From contig NZ_LT853882.1 of the NCBI RefSeq assembly GCF_900183975.1, forward strand, positions 3,713,501 to 3,777,500: a stretch of DNA of 64,000 nucleotides, written 5' to 3'. Origin of the DNA: Xanthomonas fragariae. Lineage in GTDB: Bacteria > Pseudomonadota > Gammaproteobacteria > Xanthomonadales > Xanthomonadaceae. The translations under genes were made by a program, and so were the position numbers. The notes below the pieces were generated by a model that ran no database searches, had not been told where the DNA came from, and saw only the letters and a program-made list of their open reading frames with translations. Of the stretch, positions 45,565 to 55,590 are shown in pieces; position 1 is the first letter of the stretch; each line of letters opens with the position of its first letter.

Positions 45565-47013
45565 TCAGCGCCGCCCCGGCATGCACGGCAAACGCACCGT
45601 CACCCGCAGCCCACCGCGCGCGCGATTGTCCAGGCGTAGATCGCCGCCATGCGCCAGCACGATGCTGTGCGCGACCGACAAGCCCAGGCCGATGCCGCCT
45701 GTGCCGCGGTTGCGCGAGGATTCGCCAAGTACGAACGGTAGCAGCAGTTGTTCGCGCTACGTAGGGTCGATGCCAGGGCCGTCGTCGTCGATCCACAGCA
45801 CGCCGTCTTCGCCATCGCGCTGCAGCTGCAGCTACAAGCGTGCGCGTTTGCCGTATTTCAAGGCGTTTTCCAGTAGATTCATCACCGCGCGGCGCAATGC
45901 CAGCGGGTCGCCATCCAGGGTGATCGCCGGACCGGGCAGCAGTTCGGCGTCGGCTCCGATGTCGGTGGCGTTGTCGACCACGCTCTCCACTAACAGACGC
46001 AGATCCAACGGTGCGCGGACGCCGCGATGACGATCGTTCTGGATGAAGTCCAGTGCGGCGGGAATCATCGCCTTCATTTCGTCGATATCGGCCATCGCCT
46101 TCTCGCGCAGCGGCGGCTGCAGGCCATCCAGGCGGAACGACAACCGCGCCAGCGGTGTGCGCAGGTCGTGCGCGATCGCCGCGACCATGTGGGTGCGCTC
46201 GTTGATCAGGCGGTTCAGGCGCGCCTGCATCGCATTGAACGACTCGGCGGCGCGCACGATTTCCGGCGGGCCGCTGCGTTGCAGCGCGGCGGCATCCGGG
46301 TTGCGGCCCAGGCGATCGGCGGCTTCGGCAAAACGCTTGATCGGCGCCGACAGCGCACGCGAAAACCGCCACGCCAGCGGCACATTCGCCAGCAAGCCAG
46401 CCAGAAATAGCAGCGCCACCTGGGTTTTGAACTCGTCCGACAAGCGTCGATGTGGCAACGCCACCGTGCGCCAGCGGCCGTCGAGCTGCTGCAGCGCGGC
46501 GGTGAAGCCGTCCAGCAGCGGCACGCCGGGGGTCAGCCGCTCGCTTTCCCAGACGCCGGGCGCATCGTCCGGCCTTAGCCCGTTGCCGAATGGCGGCTCG
46601 CCGGACTGGCGTTCGCGCGGCCAGTTACCCGGGAATGGCGGCATTGGCTGCGGGCCCGGCATACCCAGCCGCGGGCCTTCGCGATCGTTGGCGCTGCGAT
46701 AGAAACGCACGCGTTGCTCGGGGACATTCAGCCAATGGGCAAGCAACATTTCGGCGAACGGGTCGCGCACCTGGTCTGCCGCTGGCGCCGTGGGAGCTTG
46801 GGCGGATTCGTGCACCTGCAGGGTCTGGGTGCCGGCCGGCATGCGCCTGGACAGCAGCGCGACCACCTCCGGCGGATGCACCGGGGGCTCGTAGATAGGG
46901 GTTCGCATCACCAGCAGCGCGATACCCACCGCCTGGGCCGTGAGCAGCGCCACCGCCAGCAACACGAAGGTACGGGCAAAGATCGACAGCCCGCGACGTG
47001 CCGGTTTACTCAC
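45565..47013 (-). pseudogene. Sensor histidine kinase, two in-frame ambers
   Basis: OmpR-group sensor kinase. From ATG 47013 (MSKPARRGLSIFARTF): membrane helix 13-35, periplasmic sensor about 36-170, second helix near 185, HAMP, then H-box AIAHDLRTPLARLSF and N-box MNLLENALKYG. TAG at 45834-45832 cuts the ATP-binding domain right after KRARL, and a second TAG at 45759-45757 follows GIDPT. Reading through, the frame is complete with GGIGLGLSVAHSIV and ends at 45565. CAG-to-TAG fits both sites. Kinase activity would be lost without read-through. Overlaps the regulator gene by 4 bases (ATGA). Confidence 0.8.
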
Positions 47014-47738
47014 AAGCGCGAGACGCCAGGCAGCAGCATGTAGCCTTCGTTACGGACGGTGCGAATCAACTCGGTATGGACACGTTCGTTGATCTTGCGG
47101 CGCAGGCGGCTGATCTGGCTGTCGACGGCGCGATCGTAGACATCGGTGTCGCGACCGCGGGCGTAGTCCAGCAACTGGTCGCGGCTCAGAACCCGCTGCG
47201 GATGTTCGACGAAGGTACGCAGCAGCGCGAACTCCCCATCGGACAGATTGATGAAGATGCCGGTAGGGTCGCGCAGGTCGCGACGCACCACGTCCAGCCG
47301 CCAGCCGGCGAACTCGTAGACGTTGCCGCGGTGATCGGCCTACTCCCTGCCGGCCTGTCTGCGGCGCAGCAGGGCGCGCACCCGCGCCAGCAATTCGCGC
47401 GGATTGCAAGGCTTTGCCAGGCAATCGTCGGCACCCACTTCCAGACCGATGATGCGGTCGGTGTCGTTGCCTAGCGCTCTGAGCATGATGACCGCAGGCG
47501 AACCGCGCTCACTGGCCAGGGCACGCGCAGCGCTCAGTCCGTCTTCTCCAGGCATCATCACGTCGAGTACGATGAGGTCCGGGCGGCGCTGCGCAACGCT
47601 CTTGCGCATCTCCGCCGCGTTTCCGGCAACATCCACCTGATAGCCGTGGGCGCTGAGGAACTCGCCGATCAGCTTGCGCAGGTCCGGGTCGTCGTCGACC
47701 ACAAGAACGCAGTGTTGTTGCATGTCCATTGAGGTCAT
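47010..47738 (-). pseudogene. OmpR-family response regulator, in-frame amber
   Basis: Receiver domain (CVLVVDDDPDLRKLIGEF; phosphorylated Asp in LIVLDVMMPGEDG; KPCNPRELLARVRALLRR) then a winged-helix DNA-binding domain (FALLRTFVEHPQRVLSRDQL and RLRRKINE). Between them TAG at 47342-47340 after RRRQAGRE interrupts an otherwise continuous frame that continues ADHRGNVYEFAGWRLDV. The receiver Thr/Ser switch looks changed (MLRALGND). It precedes the kinase in one operon. The start is taken as ATG 47738; ATG 47729 and 47723 are alternatives. Confidence 0.8.
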
Positions 47739-47953
47739 CGTCGGTGGCGCGGAGATTAGCCCGCGCAGGGTGGCGGCTAGCGGATACATGGTGCTCGCAG
47801 TTACAAGGCTGGAGCACGCATCATAATGATCGAATTTGTCAACCATTGGCACACGTGTGACGCAACATGACAGAACGGGACATCGCGCAGGAAACCATTG
47901 TATTGACACTCCGCCGCTGCAATGGCGTGTGCACGCATGACAAGGCGTTTCCG

Positions 47954-48967
47954 ATGATGCGGGTGATCAGCCGCGATAACGGCGTTGGGCTGACCCGTGA
48001 CATGGTGCTAATGGCCGAAACGCTGCGCGCTGGCGGCGTGCCGGTGCAGGAAGTGGGATTCACCAGCCAGCGCTTGCAGGACACCGGGCGCGAAGCCCGC
48101 CTGTGGGCCAGCCGCGCGCTGTTCGGGCGTGTGCCGCTGCAGATCTTTTCCGAACGTGTGTATGCGCGCTGTCTGCCGCTGGGTCGGATCAATCTTCTGG
48201 TGCCCAATCCGGAATGGCTGCTGCCCAAGTGGCTGCCGCTGCTGCCGCGCTTTGATGCGGTGCTGTGCAAGACCCATCACGCCGAGCGGATCTTCCGCAG
48301 CCTGGGATGCACTACGCGCTTTATCGGCTTCAGCAGCCCGGATCGGTACGACCCGCAAGTGCCCCGTCGGCGGGCGTTCTTTCATCTGGCCGGGCGCAGC
48401 ACCGCCAAGGGCACGCGTGTGCTGCTGGAGACCTGGCAGCGGCATCCGGAATGGCCGCTGCTGACGGTGGTGCAGAACCCGCGCACCGCCGGCAGGCCGG
48501 TGGTGGCGCAGAATATCGATCACCGCGTCCGCTATCTCGACGATGCCGAACTGCGTCGGCTGCAGAACGCGCATCGGTTCCATATCTGTCCGTCCGAGGC
48601 CGAGGGCTTCGGTCATTACCTGATGGAAGCGCTGAGCGTGGGAGCGGTGACGCTAGCCACTGACGGCGAGCCGATGAACGAATTGGTCAGGCCCGAGCAC
48701 GGCGTGCTGATCCCGGTGGCCGAGGTGCGCCTGCGGCGTCTGGCGTCGTATTACTACGTGGACGCTGCGGGCATTGCCAGCGCAGTGGAAGCCGCGCTGG
48801 CGCTGCCGCAGGCGCAGCTGGACAAGTTGTCGGCCAATGCGCGCGCGTTCTACCAAGCCAACGACGCCGCGTTTGCCGCGCGGTTTCGCACTGCGGTGCT
48901 GGCGTCGCTGCCGGAGCACACGGTGGAAACCCCCGTGAGCGTGGCGCCTGCCGTCGTCGAGAACTGA
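47954..48967 (+). CDS. GT4-family glycosyltransferase
   Basis: 337 aa from ATG 47954 (MMRVISRDNGVGLTRDMVL; AAGG lies 8 bases upstream; ATG 47867 is further up). The N-terminal donor region is of the GT-B fold; the GT4 signature EAEGFGHYLMEALSVGAVTLATD (E-x7-E) is near residue 235. The protein is soluble and likely uses a nucleotide sugar. No polysaccharide genes adjoin it, so its acceptor is unknown. It is divergent from the broken regulator operon by about 215 bases. Confidence 0.82.
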   Translation: MMRVISRDNGVGLTRDMVLMAETLRAGGVPVQEVGFTSQRLQDTGREARLWASRALFGRVPLQIFSERVYARCLPLGRINLLVPNPEWLLPKWLPLLPRFDAVLCKTHHAERIFRSLGCTTRFIGFSSPDRYDPQVPRRRAFFHLAGRSTAKGTRVLLETWQRHPEWPLLTVVQNPRTAGRPVVAQNIDHRVRYLDDAELRRLQNAHRFHICPSEAEGFGHYLMEALSVGAVTLATDGEPMNELVRPEHGVLIPVAEVRLRRLASYYYVDAAGIASAVEAALALPQAQLDKLSANARAFYQANDAAFAARFRTAVLASLPEHTVETPVSVAPAVVEN

Positions 48968-49149
48968 CAGCTTTACCGTCCGCTTCGCAGCAACTGCAAC
49001 GTTGCAATCAGCGCATGCCAGCGATTGGCGTGCAGCGGCAAATGCGCGGCACATCCGCATGCAAGGCTTTCCCTAACACGCGGCCCAGCCCGCACCCGGC
49101 ATGTGCATGCTTTGTACGCACGAGCGCCATCCATCCAGGGAGATCGACG

Positions 49150-49720
49150 ATGGTCCAGACACGACCGACATTTGCTGTTACCACCGCATTGCTTGCAGCG
49201 CTGAGCCTGGGAGGCTGCGCCAGCCTGTGCGGCCCTCCTTACGATGCACCACCGCCACCACACGGACATCGCGGTCCGCCGCCAGCGTTGCCGCGTGCAA
49301 GCGCTTTGGCTACGTTGCGGGGCTGTGCGCAGGAACAAGGTGTTCCCTTGCCACCACCGCCCACTACCGGGTCGCACGCCGCCGCGCCCGATGGACGACT
49401 GGATCGGGCGGCCTTCGATGCTTGCCTGGCGAGCAAGGGCGTGGCGTTGCCTCCGCATTCGCCGGATGGTCCTGGAGCTGGTCGCCCCGGGACCAGGTGG
49501 CCCGGGACCTGAGGGTCTGGCGTTCGACAGACCGCACGGACCAGGCGAACCACATGGCCCGCCGCCGTACGATCCCGAGTTCGACGCTGCACTGCAGGCT
49601 TGCGCCACCGCGCAGCGCATCGCACTGGCGCTGCCGGATGAGCCACCCATGGGGCCGCCGCCGGAAGCGCTGGCGCAATGCCTGGACGCGGCGGGATTTA
49701 CGCCGCCGCACTATGGCTGA
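49150..49720 (+). pseudogene. Pro/Gly-rich lipoprotein, one-base frameshift
   Basis: From ATG 49150 a signal peptide ends in LGGC (lipobox), followed by a Pro/His/Gly-rich stretch and a Cys-containing unit (FDACLASKGVALPP). The frame breaks near 49485-49488, where a CCCC run looks one base too long, and the next frame reads GPGPEGLAFDRPHGPGE and a second unit (LAQCLDAAGFTPPHYG) to the stop at 49720. Paired Cys units with Pro tails suggest a small surface protein. No family is recognised. Confidence 0.65.
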
Positions 49721-50440
49721 TGTCGCTGGATAGGGCAGGAAAGCACGTCGCCTGCTCGGTGCTCGCATGGGCGAGATGTTCAGCGATAGGGCACAGCACC
49801 AGTGCCGGCATGAACTGCAGCACGGTGAGCACGATCGCCATCAGGGTCAACGCAAAGGTGGGGGTTTCGACCTGCAGGCTGCCGGCCGCCTCGGGCGCAC
49901 GCCGTTTCACCGCCATGCCCGCGGCCACCATCAGCGGCAGGATCAGCACTAGATAGCGGCCCAATGCCAGCACTACCGAACAGCTAAGATTCCACCAGTA
50001 CGTGGCATCGCCCAGGCCTTCGAAACCCGAACCGTTGTCGGTAAATGCCGAGGTGTACTCGTAGAACACCTGACTGATGCCATGAAAGCCGGGGTTGGAA
50101 TTAGCAGTCAATGCCGGCACTGCCAGCGCTACCGCGGTCAAGCCCAACACCACCAGCGGTTGCAACAGGATCAGCAGCGCCAGCATTTGCATCTCGCGCG
50201 ACTCGATCTTGCGGCCGAACAAGTCCGGCGTGCGCCCGGTCATCGAACCGGCCAGAAACACGCTCAGCAACAGAGACATCATGAACTGCTGCAAGCCGCA
50301 GCCGATACCGCCCCAGATTGCGTTGATCAGCATGTCGACCAAGGTCACCAGGCCACTCAACGGCGCCAACGAATCGTGCATCGCATTGACCCAGCCGGTC
50401 TGCGTGCTCAACGCCGCCCACATTACTGACGTCGGCTTCG
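49698..50440 (-). pseudogene. kdpA: kdpA, C-terminal part only
   Basis: Potassium-translocating ATPase subunit A fragment. Kept: ALSTQTGWVNAMHDSLAPLSGL, SVFLAGSMTGRTPDLFGRKIE and TANSNPGFHGISQVFYEYTSAFTDNGSGF, a conserved pore region of KdpA, and the end (FMPALVLCPIAEHL). About the first 330 residues are missing; the frame above about 50440 is unrelated. The kdpB, C, D and E genes are absent from the window; the lipoprotein pseudogene lies directly downstream. The last 21 residues are replaced by non-KdpA sequence. Confidence 0.85.
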
Positions 50441-50706
50441 GGCAAGGCGTCCAGCCCGCCGGTTGCCAGGCCGACAGTTGCATGCTGCCCTCCCTCCTGC
50501 GGCGCCACCGTCTCCGGAACAACAGCCCCAACCATCCCTGCCCGTGTGTTCACCGTTGCGTCCGATGTAGATAGGGCATCGGCAGAGCGCGCAACAGCGC
50601 GTCCACCAAACAACGCGCGCAAGCTCGCTAACGCCAACGCCAACGCCAGACCCATCATCGGCGTCACTATCTCAAGTAAGGTTTCAATCGTTGGAGAGTA
50701 CTCGCA

Positions 50707-50799
50707 TCAAAAGTCTTCGGGCCGCAGCAACACGTACAACAGGTACGCAGCAGAAACGAGTACGGCCACGCCGCACAGCAGGGACAACCCGGCAGGCAT
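50707..50799 (-). CDS. kdpF: KdpF, small membrane subunit
   Basis: 30 aa single membrane helix (MPAGLSLLCGVAVLVSAAYL then LYVLLRPEDF). Size and the RPE-F end match KdpF, which stabilises the KdpABC complex. It is intact, but the partner kdpA is truncated, so it is probably non-functional. The position upstream of kdpA is as in a kdpFABC operon. Confidence 0.75.
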   Translation of the reverse strand: MPAGLSLLCGVAVLVSAAYLLYVLLRPEDF

Positions 50800-51366
50800 G
50801 TCGGCTACTCCCCGGCACGCGCGCAGTGCGGCGCGATGGATGAGATATGCGACGGCGCATGCAACGTGTGCATGCCAGCAAGGCAAAGCGCTGCAGCACC
50901 GTGCGCGCAGCGCCGATGGAGCAGACAGGTCAAGGGATGCATCGGGATCGTCCAGGGCGGAACCGCTCCGCCAACCTGCGCAGTCTGTTCCTGGCCTGCG
51001 TAAAGTCGCTATGGACCTGCTAGAGCCGCCGCGTAAATTCCGCATAAATCACGCTGGACGGCAGTCTGCAACTGGCGCATCAACGCCATCCACCCAGCGC
51101 CAGATGAGCAAAGGTGCCGACTTTTTACCTCAGTTGGAATGCCAAAGCCCGGGTTGGTCGAGGGCGCGATGCCCTCACCGCTTCCGGGACACGCCGTGAA
51201 TCCGCCCACGTAGGCTCCGTGGCGTCGTCCATACCGCCGCAGGGTCCCGCAAGCGGCGAGGACGCCGCACCAGTGCGTTGGTCGGTGGCTACGTGAAAAA
51301 CTGCGCCTGACACGGTTCACGGCTGCACACCCCCGAACACTCAGCGCGTTTTCGGCCGGTCACACG
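50800..51366. other. Intergenic, no gene recognised
   Basis: About 570 bases upstream of kdpF. Short frames only, none protein-like. The expected kdp promoter could be here, but no site was recognised. Confidence 0.4.
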
Positions 51367-52934
51367 TTAGTGCAGCGGCACGTTCAATACCAATGGCATT
51401 GCCACCGGCGAGGTAAACGTCACCGTACCGCCACCGTCGCTGGCATCGGTGTAACGCGCATCGCAGGTGTCGATCACCAGCACCAACCGTTGCCCGGCAG
51501 GTATCTCGGCAGCCGCGCCTGCAACGACCAATCCAGGGTCACTGCGCAGCCCGGTATAGCACCGCGTAGCGAGTAAGGCGCATGCGTGATCAGTTGCGCC
51601 GCACCCAAGCCATCCATCTGATACAGATACGCGAACAGGCTGACCTTCGATTGACTGGGCACTACGGTCACGCGCAGCGATGGACTGCCGGCCAAGCGCC
51701 GCATATCGCTCGATGGCGAACCCACCCACACCGCAGCACCGGCACGATTGACCAGCGGAATCGAAGCGGTCACCGGCACGCCGATGCCTTGCAGCAAACC
51801 GCTGACCAGCACCACGCCCGAATCGGCCAGCGTCGGCACATCGGTGGCGATACGCGACTGCCATCCGCTTGAAGTGCCGCCGATCAAGCCGCCGGTCGGG
51901 CTGAGTGATCCGGCTGGTGCCGACAGTCCCAAACGTGTAGTGCCCTGCTGCACCGCTGCCCAATCCGGATACTCCAGCCATTGCCCGGCACGCGGCGACA
52001 GCTGCACCGGCGCTTCGGCATCCACACCATTGCGCACTTGCTTGAGATGACGATCAAACCAGCGCGTGGTTGCCGTGTAGATCTCGTTGGGCAAACCCAG
52101 CGCGCCGGGCAGCTCTGCCTTGGCGTGATCGCCTGGACTCAACAGCAATTGCTTTGGCCCGTGCAGTTGATTGAAGAATGCGATGGTCTGATTGGGCGGG
52201 AACAAGCCGTCGTTGAAGGCATTGCCCAGCAGCACGGCGGTGCCGCGCGCGTTGAGTGCGGCCACATCGGTGGCCGGGCTGCGCAAGGCAGCCTGCGGCA
52301 GGAAGCCCTGCACAGCACCGTCGTAATCTCCGATGGCAACCCTTGCGCCGATCTGCGCCAGATCCGGGCCGGGACGCCCGGTCAACGCGCCGGCACCGAC
52401 CAACAATCCGACCCCTTGTTGGCTGACGGTGCGATTGGAATACAGCGACGCCTCCAGATCGGCCCAGCCACTGAGCGCGGCCACCGCCTTGATGCGCGGG
52501 TCGCGCTCGGCGGCCAGCAGGCTGATGCCCGACCCGTACGAAATACCCGACGCGCCGATCGCGTTCAGGTTTGCCGGCGTATGCGCCAGCGCCCAGTCGA
52601 TCACCGCGCTGACGTCTTGCACGGTGTCCGCGCCGGCGATGTCGATCTGCCCGGCCGAATCCCAGAAACCGCGCGTGGTGTAGCTGACCACCACGTAGCC
52701 GTCGCTGGCCAATTGGCTGGCGCGGCCCAGATATTCCAGGTTGGGTGACGACCAGCTGGCCGGCATCACAATCAGCGGAAACGCACTGCTGCCCAGCCCC
52801 TGAGGCACCAGCACCAGGGCGCCATCCCAGCAGGGGATGCGTTCGTAGGTCTTGCTGAAAGCGCCCGCCACCGCCGACGCAGATGCCACCAGCAACGCCA
52901 TTGCGGCGATGCCCCCAGTCCAATGCTTATTCAT
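51367..52934 (-). pseudogene. CocE/NonD-family hydrolase, late frameshift
   Basis: From ATG 52934 (MNKHWTGGIAAMALLVASAS, a signal peptide) the protein has an X-Pro dipeptidyl-peptidase-like alpha/beta hydrolase: DGYVVVSYTTRGFWDSAG and nucleophile elbow GASGISYGSGISLLAAE. The C-terminal jelly-roll domain is intact up to TLDWSLQA, where a shift near 51510 changes frame; the other frame continues AAEIPAGQRLVLVIDT and ends at 51367. The lost end is about 50 residues of the C-terminal domain, so partial function cannot be excluded. It may also be a sequencing error. Substrate not known. Confidence 0.7.
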
Positions 52935-53131
52935 GCTGCTCTCTCCCACGCGAGGCCGGGCCGGGATGGCCCAGCGGCAACTTCCATGCATCCGTGGTAC
53001 GGGGGAGAACGCCGCAAACATACCAGACGGTACGGTATGGATCAAAGGCCAAGATTCGGGAGGCGGCGCAGATTAGCCTAGCTGGAGCGATACGGGCCGC
53101 ACGCTCCATCACGTAACCGCCCCTGCTGACA

Positions 53132-53190
53132 CACCCTTCTCCCGCCTGCGGGAGAAGGTGCCCGAAGGCGGGATGCGGGGGAGGAAACGG
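53132..53190. repeat. Xanthomonas-type REP hairpin
   Basis: The stem CCTTCTCCCGC and GCGGGAGAAGG (53135-53158) with a 2-base loop, followed by TGCCCGAAGGCGGGATGCGGG. This is the extragenic palindrome commonly found between Xanthomonas genes, here between the hydrolase and thiL. Confidence 0.75.
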
Positions 53191-53311
53191 CATTCCACAC
53201 CTTCAAAATCAGCCCCGAATCCAGTTCAAAGGACATCACCGACATACCTGCCGCGCCAACTGAGGCGCATGTCGTGATTATCAGTCGATGCAGCAGTGCC
53301 AAACGCAATCG

Positions 53312-54286
53312 TCAGCCTACGAAGTGCTGGTACCCACGCTGCGGCGACTGCCACGGGTTGCCGTCGGCGTCGCGCACCACCACGCCAGGCGCGGCGACAA
53401 TGCGACCGATACGCGTGGCGGCAATTCCGGCAAATTCCATTGCCTGCCGCACCTCATCACGGTGTTGCGGCGCGGCGGTGAAGCACAGCTCGTAGTCGTC
53501 GCCACCGCCGAGTTGCCAGCCGATGTACTGCAGCGCAGTGATCTGGGCGCTGCGCTGCATCGTCGGCAGTGCCGCCAACGCAAGTTGCGCGCCTACACCG
53601 CTGCGCTCGCACAGATGCCCCAGATCGGCCAGCAACCCATCGGAGACATCCACGCACGCATGCGCAAGCCCACGCAACCGCAGTCCGGCCTGCACACGCG
53701 GCTGCGGACGCAGCAAGCGGCTGCGCCACTGCTCGTGCAATGGGTCGGCAGCCACACAAGTCACATCCAACTGAGCGGCCTGCCACAGTGCCAATGCCGC
53801 GGCGGCTTCGCCCAGCGCCCCGGTCACCCACACCTCGTCGCCCACACGCGCACCATCGCGACGCAACGCAGCGCCCGGCGGCAGACTGCCGATTGCGGTC
53901 ACCGCACACGACAACGGCCCGCGCGTGGTATCGCCACCGACCAATGCAATGTCATGCGCATCGGCCAGCGCAAAAAATCCATCGGCAAACGCATCCACCC
54001 ACGCTGCATCGTCATGGGGCAAGGACAGCGACAAGGTGCACCAGCGCGGTTGTGCGCCCATCGCAGCGAGATCGGAGAGGTTGACCGCCAACGTCTTCCA
54101 GCCCAGATCGTCCGCACGCGTTTCATGCGGAAAATGCACGCCCGCATTGAGCGTATCGGCAGTGATCGCCAGTTGCTCACCCGGCGGCGGCTGCAGCAAG
54201 GCCGCATCGTCGCCAATGCCCAACGGCACATCGGCACGCGCCGCTATGCGCGCGCGTAGCCGAGCAATCAGATCGAATTCGGGCAT
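53312..54286 (-). CDS. thiL: Thiamine-monophosphate kinase
   Basis: 324 aa cytosolic enzyme making thiamin diphosphate from thiamin monophosphate. PurM/AIR synthase fold with GIGDDAALL, DTLNAGVHF, LVGGDTTRGP, CVDVSDGLLADLGHL and GGDDYELCF. ATG 54286 (MPEFDLIARLRARI) is the standard start. It follows nusB with a 100-base gap that holds a repeat, on the same strand. It belongs to the rib/nusB/thiL cluster found in many bacteria. Confidence 0.93.
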   Translation of the reverse strand: MPEFDLIARLRARIAARADVPLGIGDDAALLQPPPGEQLAITADTLNAGVHFPHETRADDLGWKTLAVNLSDLAAMGAQPRWCTLSLSLPHDDAAWVDAFADGFFALADAHDIALVGGDTTRGPLSCAVTAIGSLPPGAALRRDGARVGDEVWVTGALGEAAAALALWQAAQLDVTCVAADPLHEQWRSRLLRPQPRVQAGLRLRGLAHACVDVSDGLLADLGHLCERSGVGAQLALAALPTMQRSAQITALQYIGWQLGGGDDYELCFTAAPQHRDEVRQAMEFAGIAATRIGRIVAAPGVVVRDADGNPWQSPQRGYQHFVG

Positions 54287-54290
54287 GGTG

Positions 54291-54379
54291 ACGGGAATCG
54301 GGAGTGGGGAATCGGGAACCGCAAAAGCATCGGGCCATGTCGAGACGGGGCTCTTGCGATTCCCGACTCCTCCGTCCCG
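54291..54379. repeat. Imperfect inverted repeat between nusB and thiL
   Basis: Repeats of GGGAATCGGGA on the left (54293-54320) face GATTCCCGACTCC on the right (54358-54370). It is an extragenic palindromic unit common in xanthomonads and could fold in the nusB-thiL mRNA. Confidence 0.55.
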
Positions 54380-54386
54380 CACCGCC

Positions 54387-54866
54387 TCAGGCGCCGCTCG
54401 CGCCCGACTCAACCTTGCGCCACTCCACTGCGGCACGATCCAGCACGCCGTTGACGTAGGTGTGGCCATGTTCGGAGCCGAAGCGCTTGGAGGTTTCGAT
54501 CGCTTCGTTGATCACCACGCGATACGGCACGTCTTGCCGATACAACAATTCGTAGGTGGCCAAGCGCAGCACTGCGCGTTCGATCGCATCGACCTCTTCC
54601 ACGCTGCGATCCAGATACGGGGTCAACGCGGTATCCAGCTCGGCGCGATTGGTGAGCACGCCTTCGACAAGGCTCTCGAAATACGCCAGATCGGCAACCT
54701 CGTGCGCCTGCTCATGCGCAAACTGGCCGATCACCTGCTTAACGAAACCACCGGAAATCTGCCAGGCATATATCGCCTGCAAGGCACGCCGGCGTGCGCG
54801 CGAACGCAACACCGGGTCAATGCCGTCGCGACGACCATGGCGGGCGTGTCCACCAGGTTTGCTCAT
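54387..54866 (-). CDS. nusB: Transcription antitermination protein NusB
   Basis: 159 aa all-helical RNA-binding protein of the rRNA antitermination complex (with NusE/S10). Conserved: [19 protein letters not shown] (arginine-rich start), [18 protein letters not shown] and [27 protein letters not shown]. The ATG at 54866 overlaps the ribH stop by 4 bases, indicating translational coupling. Confidence 0.95.
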   Translation of the reverse strand: MSKPGGHARHGRRDGIDPVLRSRARRRALQAIYAWQISGGFVKQVIGQFAHEQAHEVADLAYFESLVEGVLTNRAELDTALTPYLDRSVEEVDAIERAVLRLATYELLYRQDVPYRVVINEAIETSKRFGSEHGHTYVNGVLDRAAVEWRKVESGASGA

Positions 54867-55327
54867 GGCAACAACTCCATCAAATTCACCAGTTCCAGCG
54901 CCGCAAGCGCGCATTCTTCGCCCTTGTTGCCATGGCTGCCGCCGGCACGTGCCTCGGCATCTTCCACGCGCTCCACCGCCAGTACGCCGTTGAGCACCGG
55001 CACGCCGGTCTGCAACTGCACGCTCATCAGGCCTTCGGCGCACAGGTCGGCGACGTGTTCGTAATGACGGGTGTCGCCACGGATCACACAGCCCAGGGCG
55101 ATGATCGCGCCATGCTGGCCGGACTGCGCCACGCGGTTGACGGCGATCGGAATTTCCCAGGCGCCCGGCACGCGGATTACGTCGATGGCGTCCTCGCCGA
55201 TGCCGTTGCCGGCCAGGCTCTGGCGCGTCCCGGTGACCAACGCGTCGGTGATACGGGCATTCCAGCGGCTGGCGATGATCGCAAAGCGCGCGGTGGTGGG
55301 GCGAAGATCGCCTTCGTAGTGGGTCAT
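54863..55327 (-). CDS. ribH: Lumazine synthase
   Basis: 154 aa, forms 6,7-dimethyl-8-ribityllumazine. Motifs: [39 protein letters not shown] and [12 protein letters not shown]. The catalytic His sits in the [10 protein letters not shown] loop. ATG 55327 (MTHYEGDL). A 263-base gap separates it from ribBA; coupled to nusB downstream. Confidence 0.95.
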   Translation of the reverse strand: MTHYEGDLRPTTARFAIIASRWNARITDALVTGTRQSLAGNGIGEDAIDVIRVPGAWEIPIAVNRVAQSGQHGAIIALGCVIRGDTRHYEHVADLCAEGLMSVQLQTGVPVLNGVLAVERVEDAEARAGGSHGNKGEECALAALELVNLMELLP

Positions 55328-55590
55328 GCGGGTCGGCAACTCAAGTGGTCGTAAAGTTTAACAGTTGCCGGCCCCAGGCCCGGCCCAGGCGTGCAGGCCG
55401 GGGCCGCCGAAGCAGACCCGGCCAAGCGTGTCAGACGTGCTTTGAAGCGGCGATCAGCGGATTGCGCAGCCGCCAGACGGATCGGTTGATGCGTAGAAAC
55501 GGTCGCCATCACGCGACCACTGCAGTTCCCACGCGTCCGCGTCGTGCGTAGACACCCAGACGACCGCTCGCTACGGGCCGTCAGCCGCTC

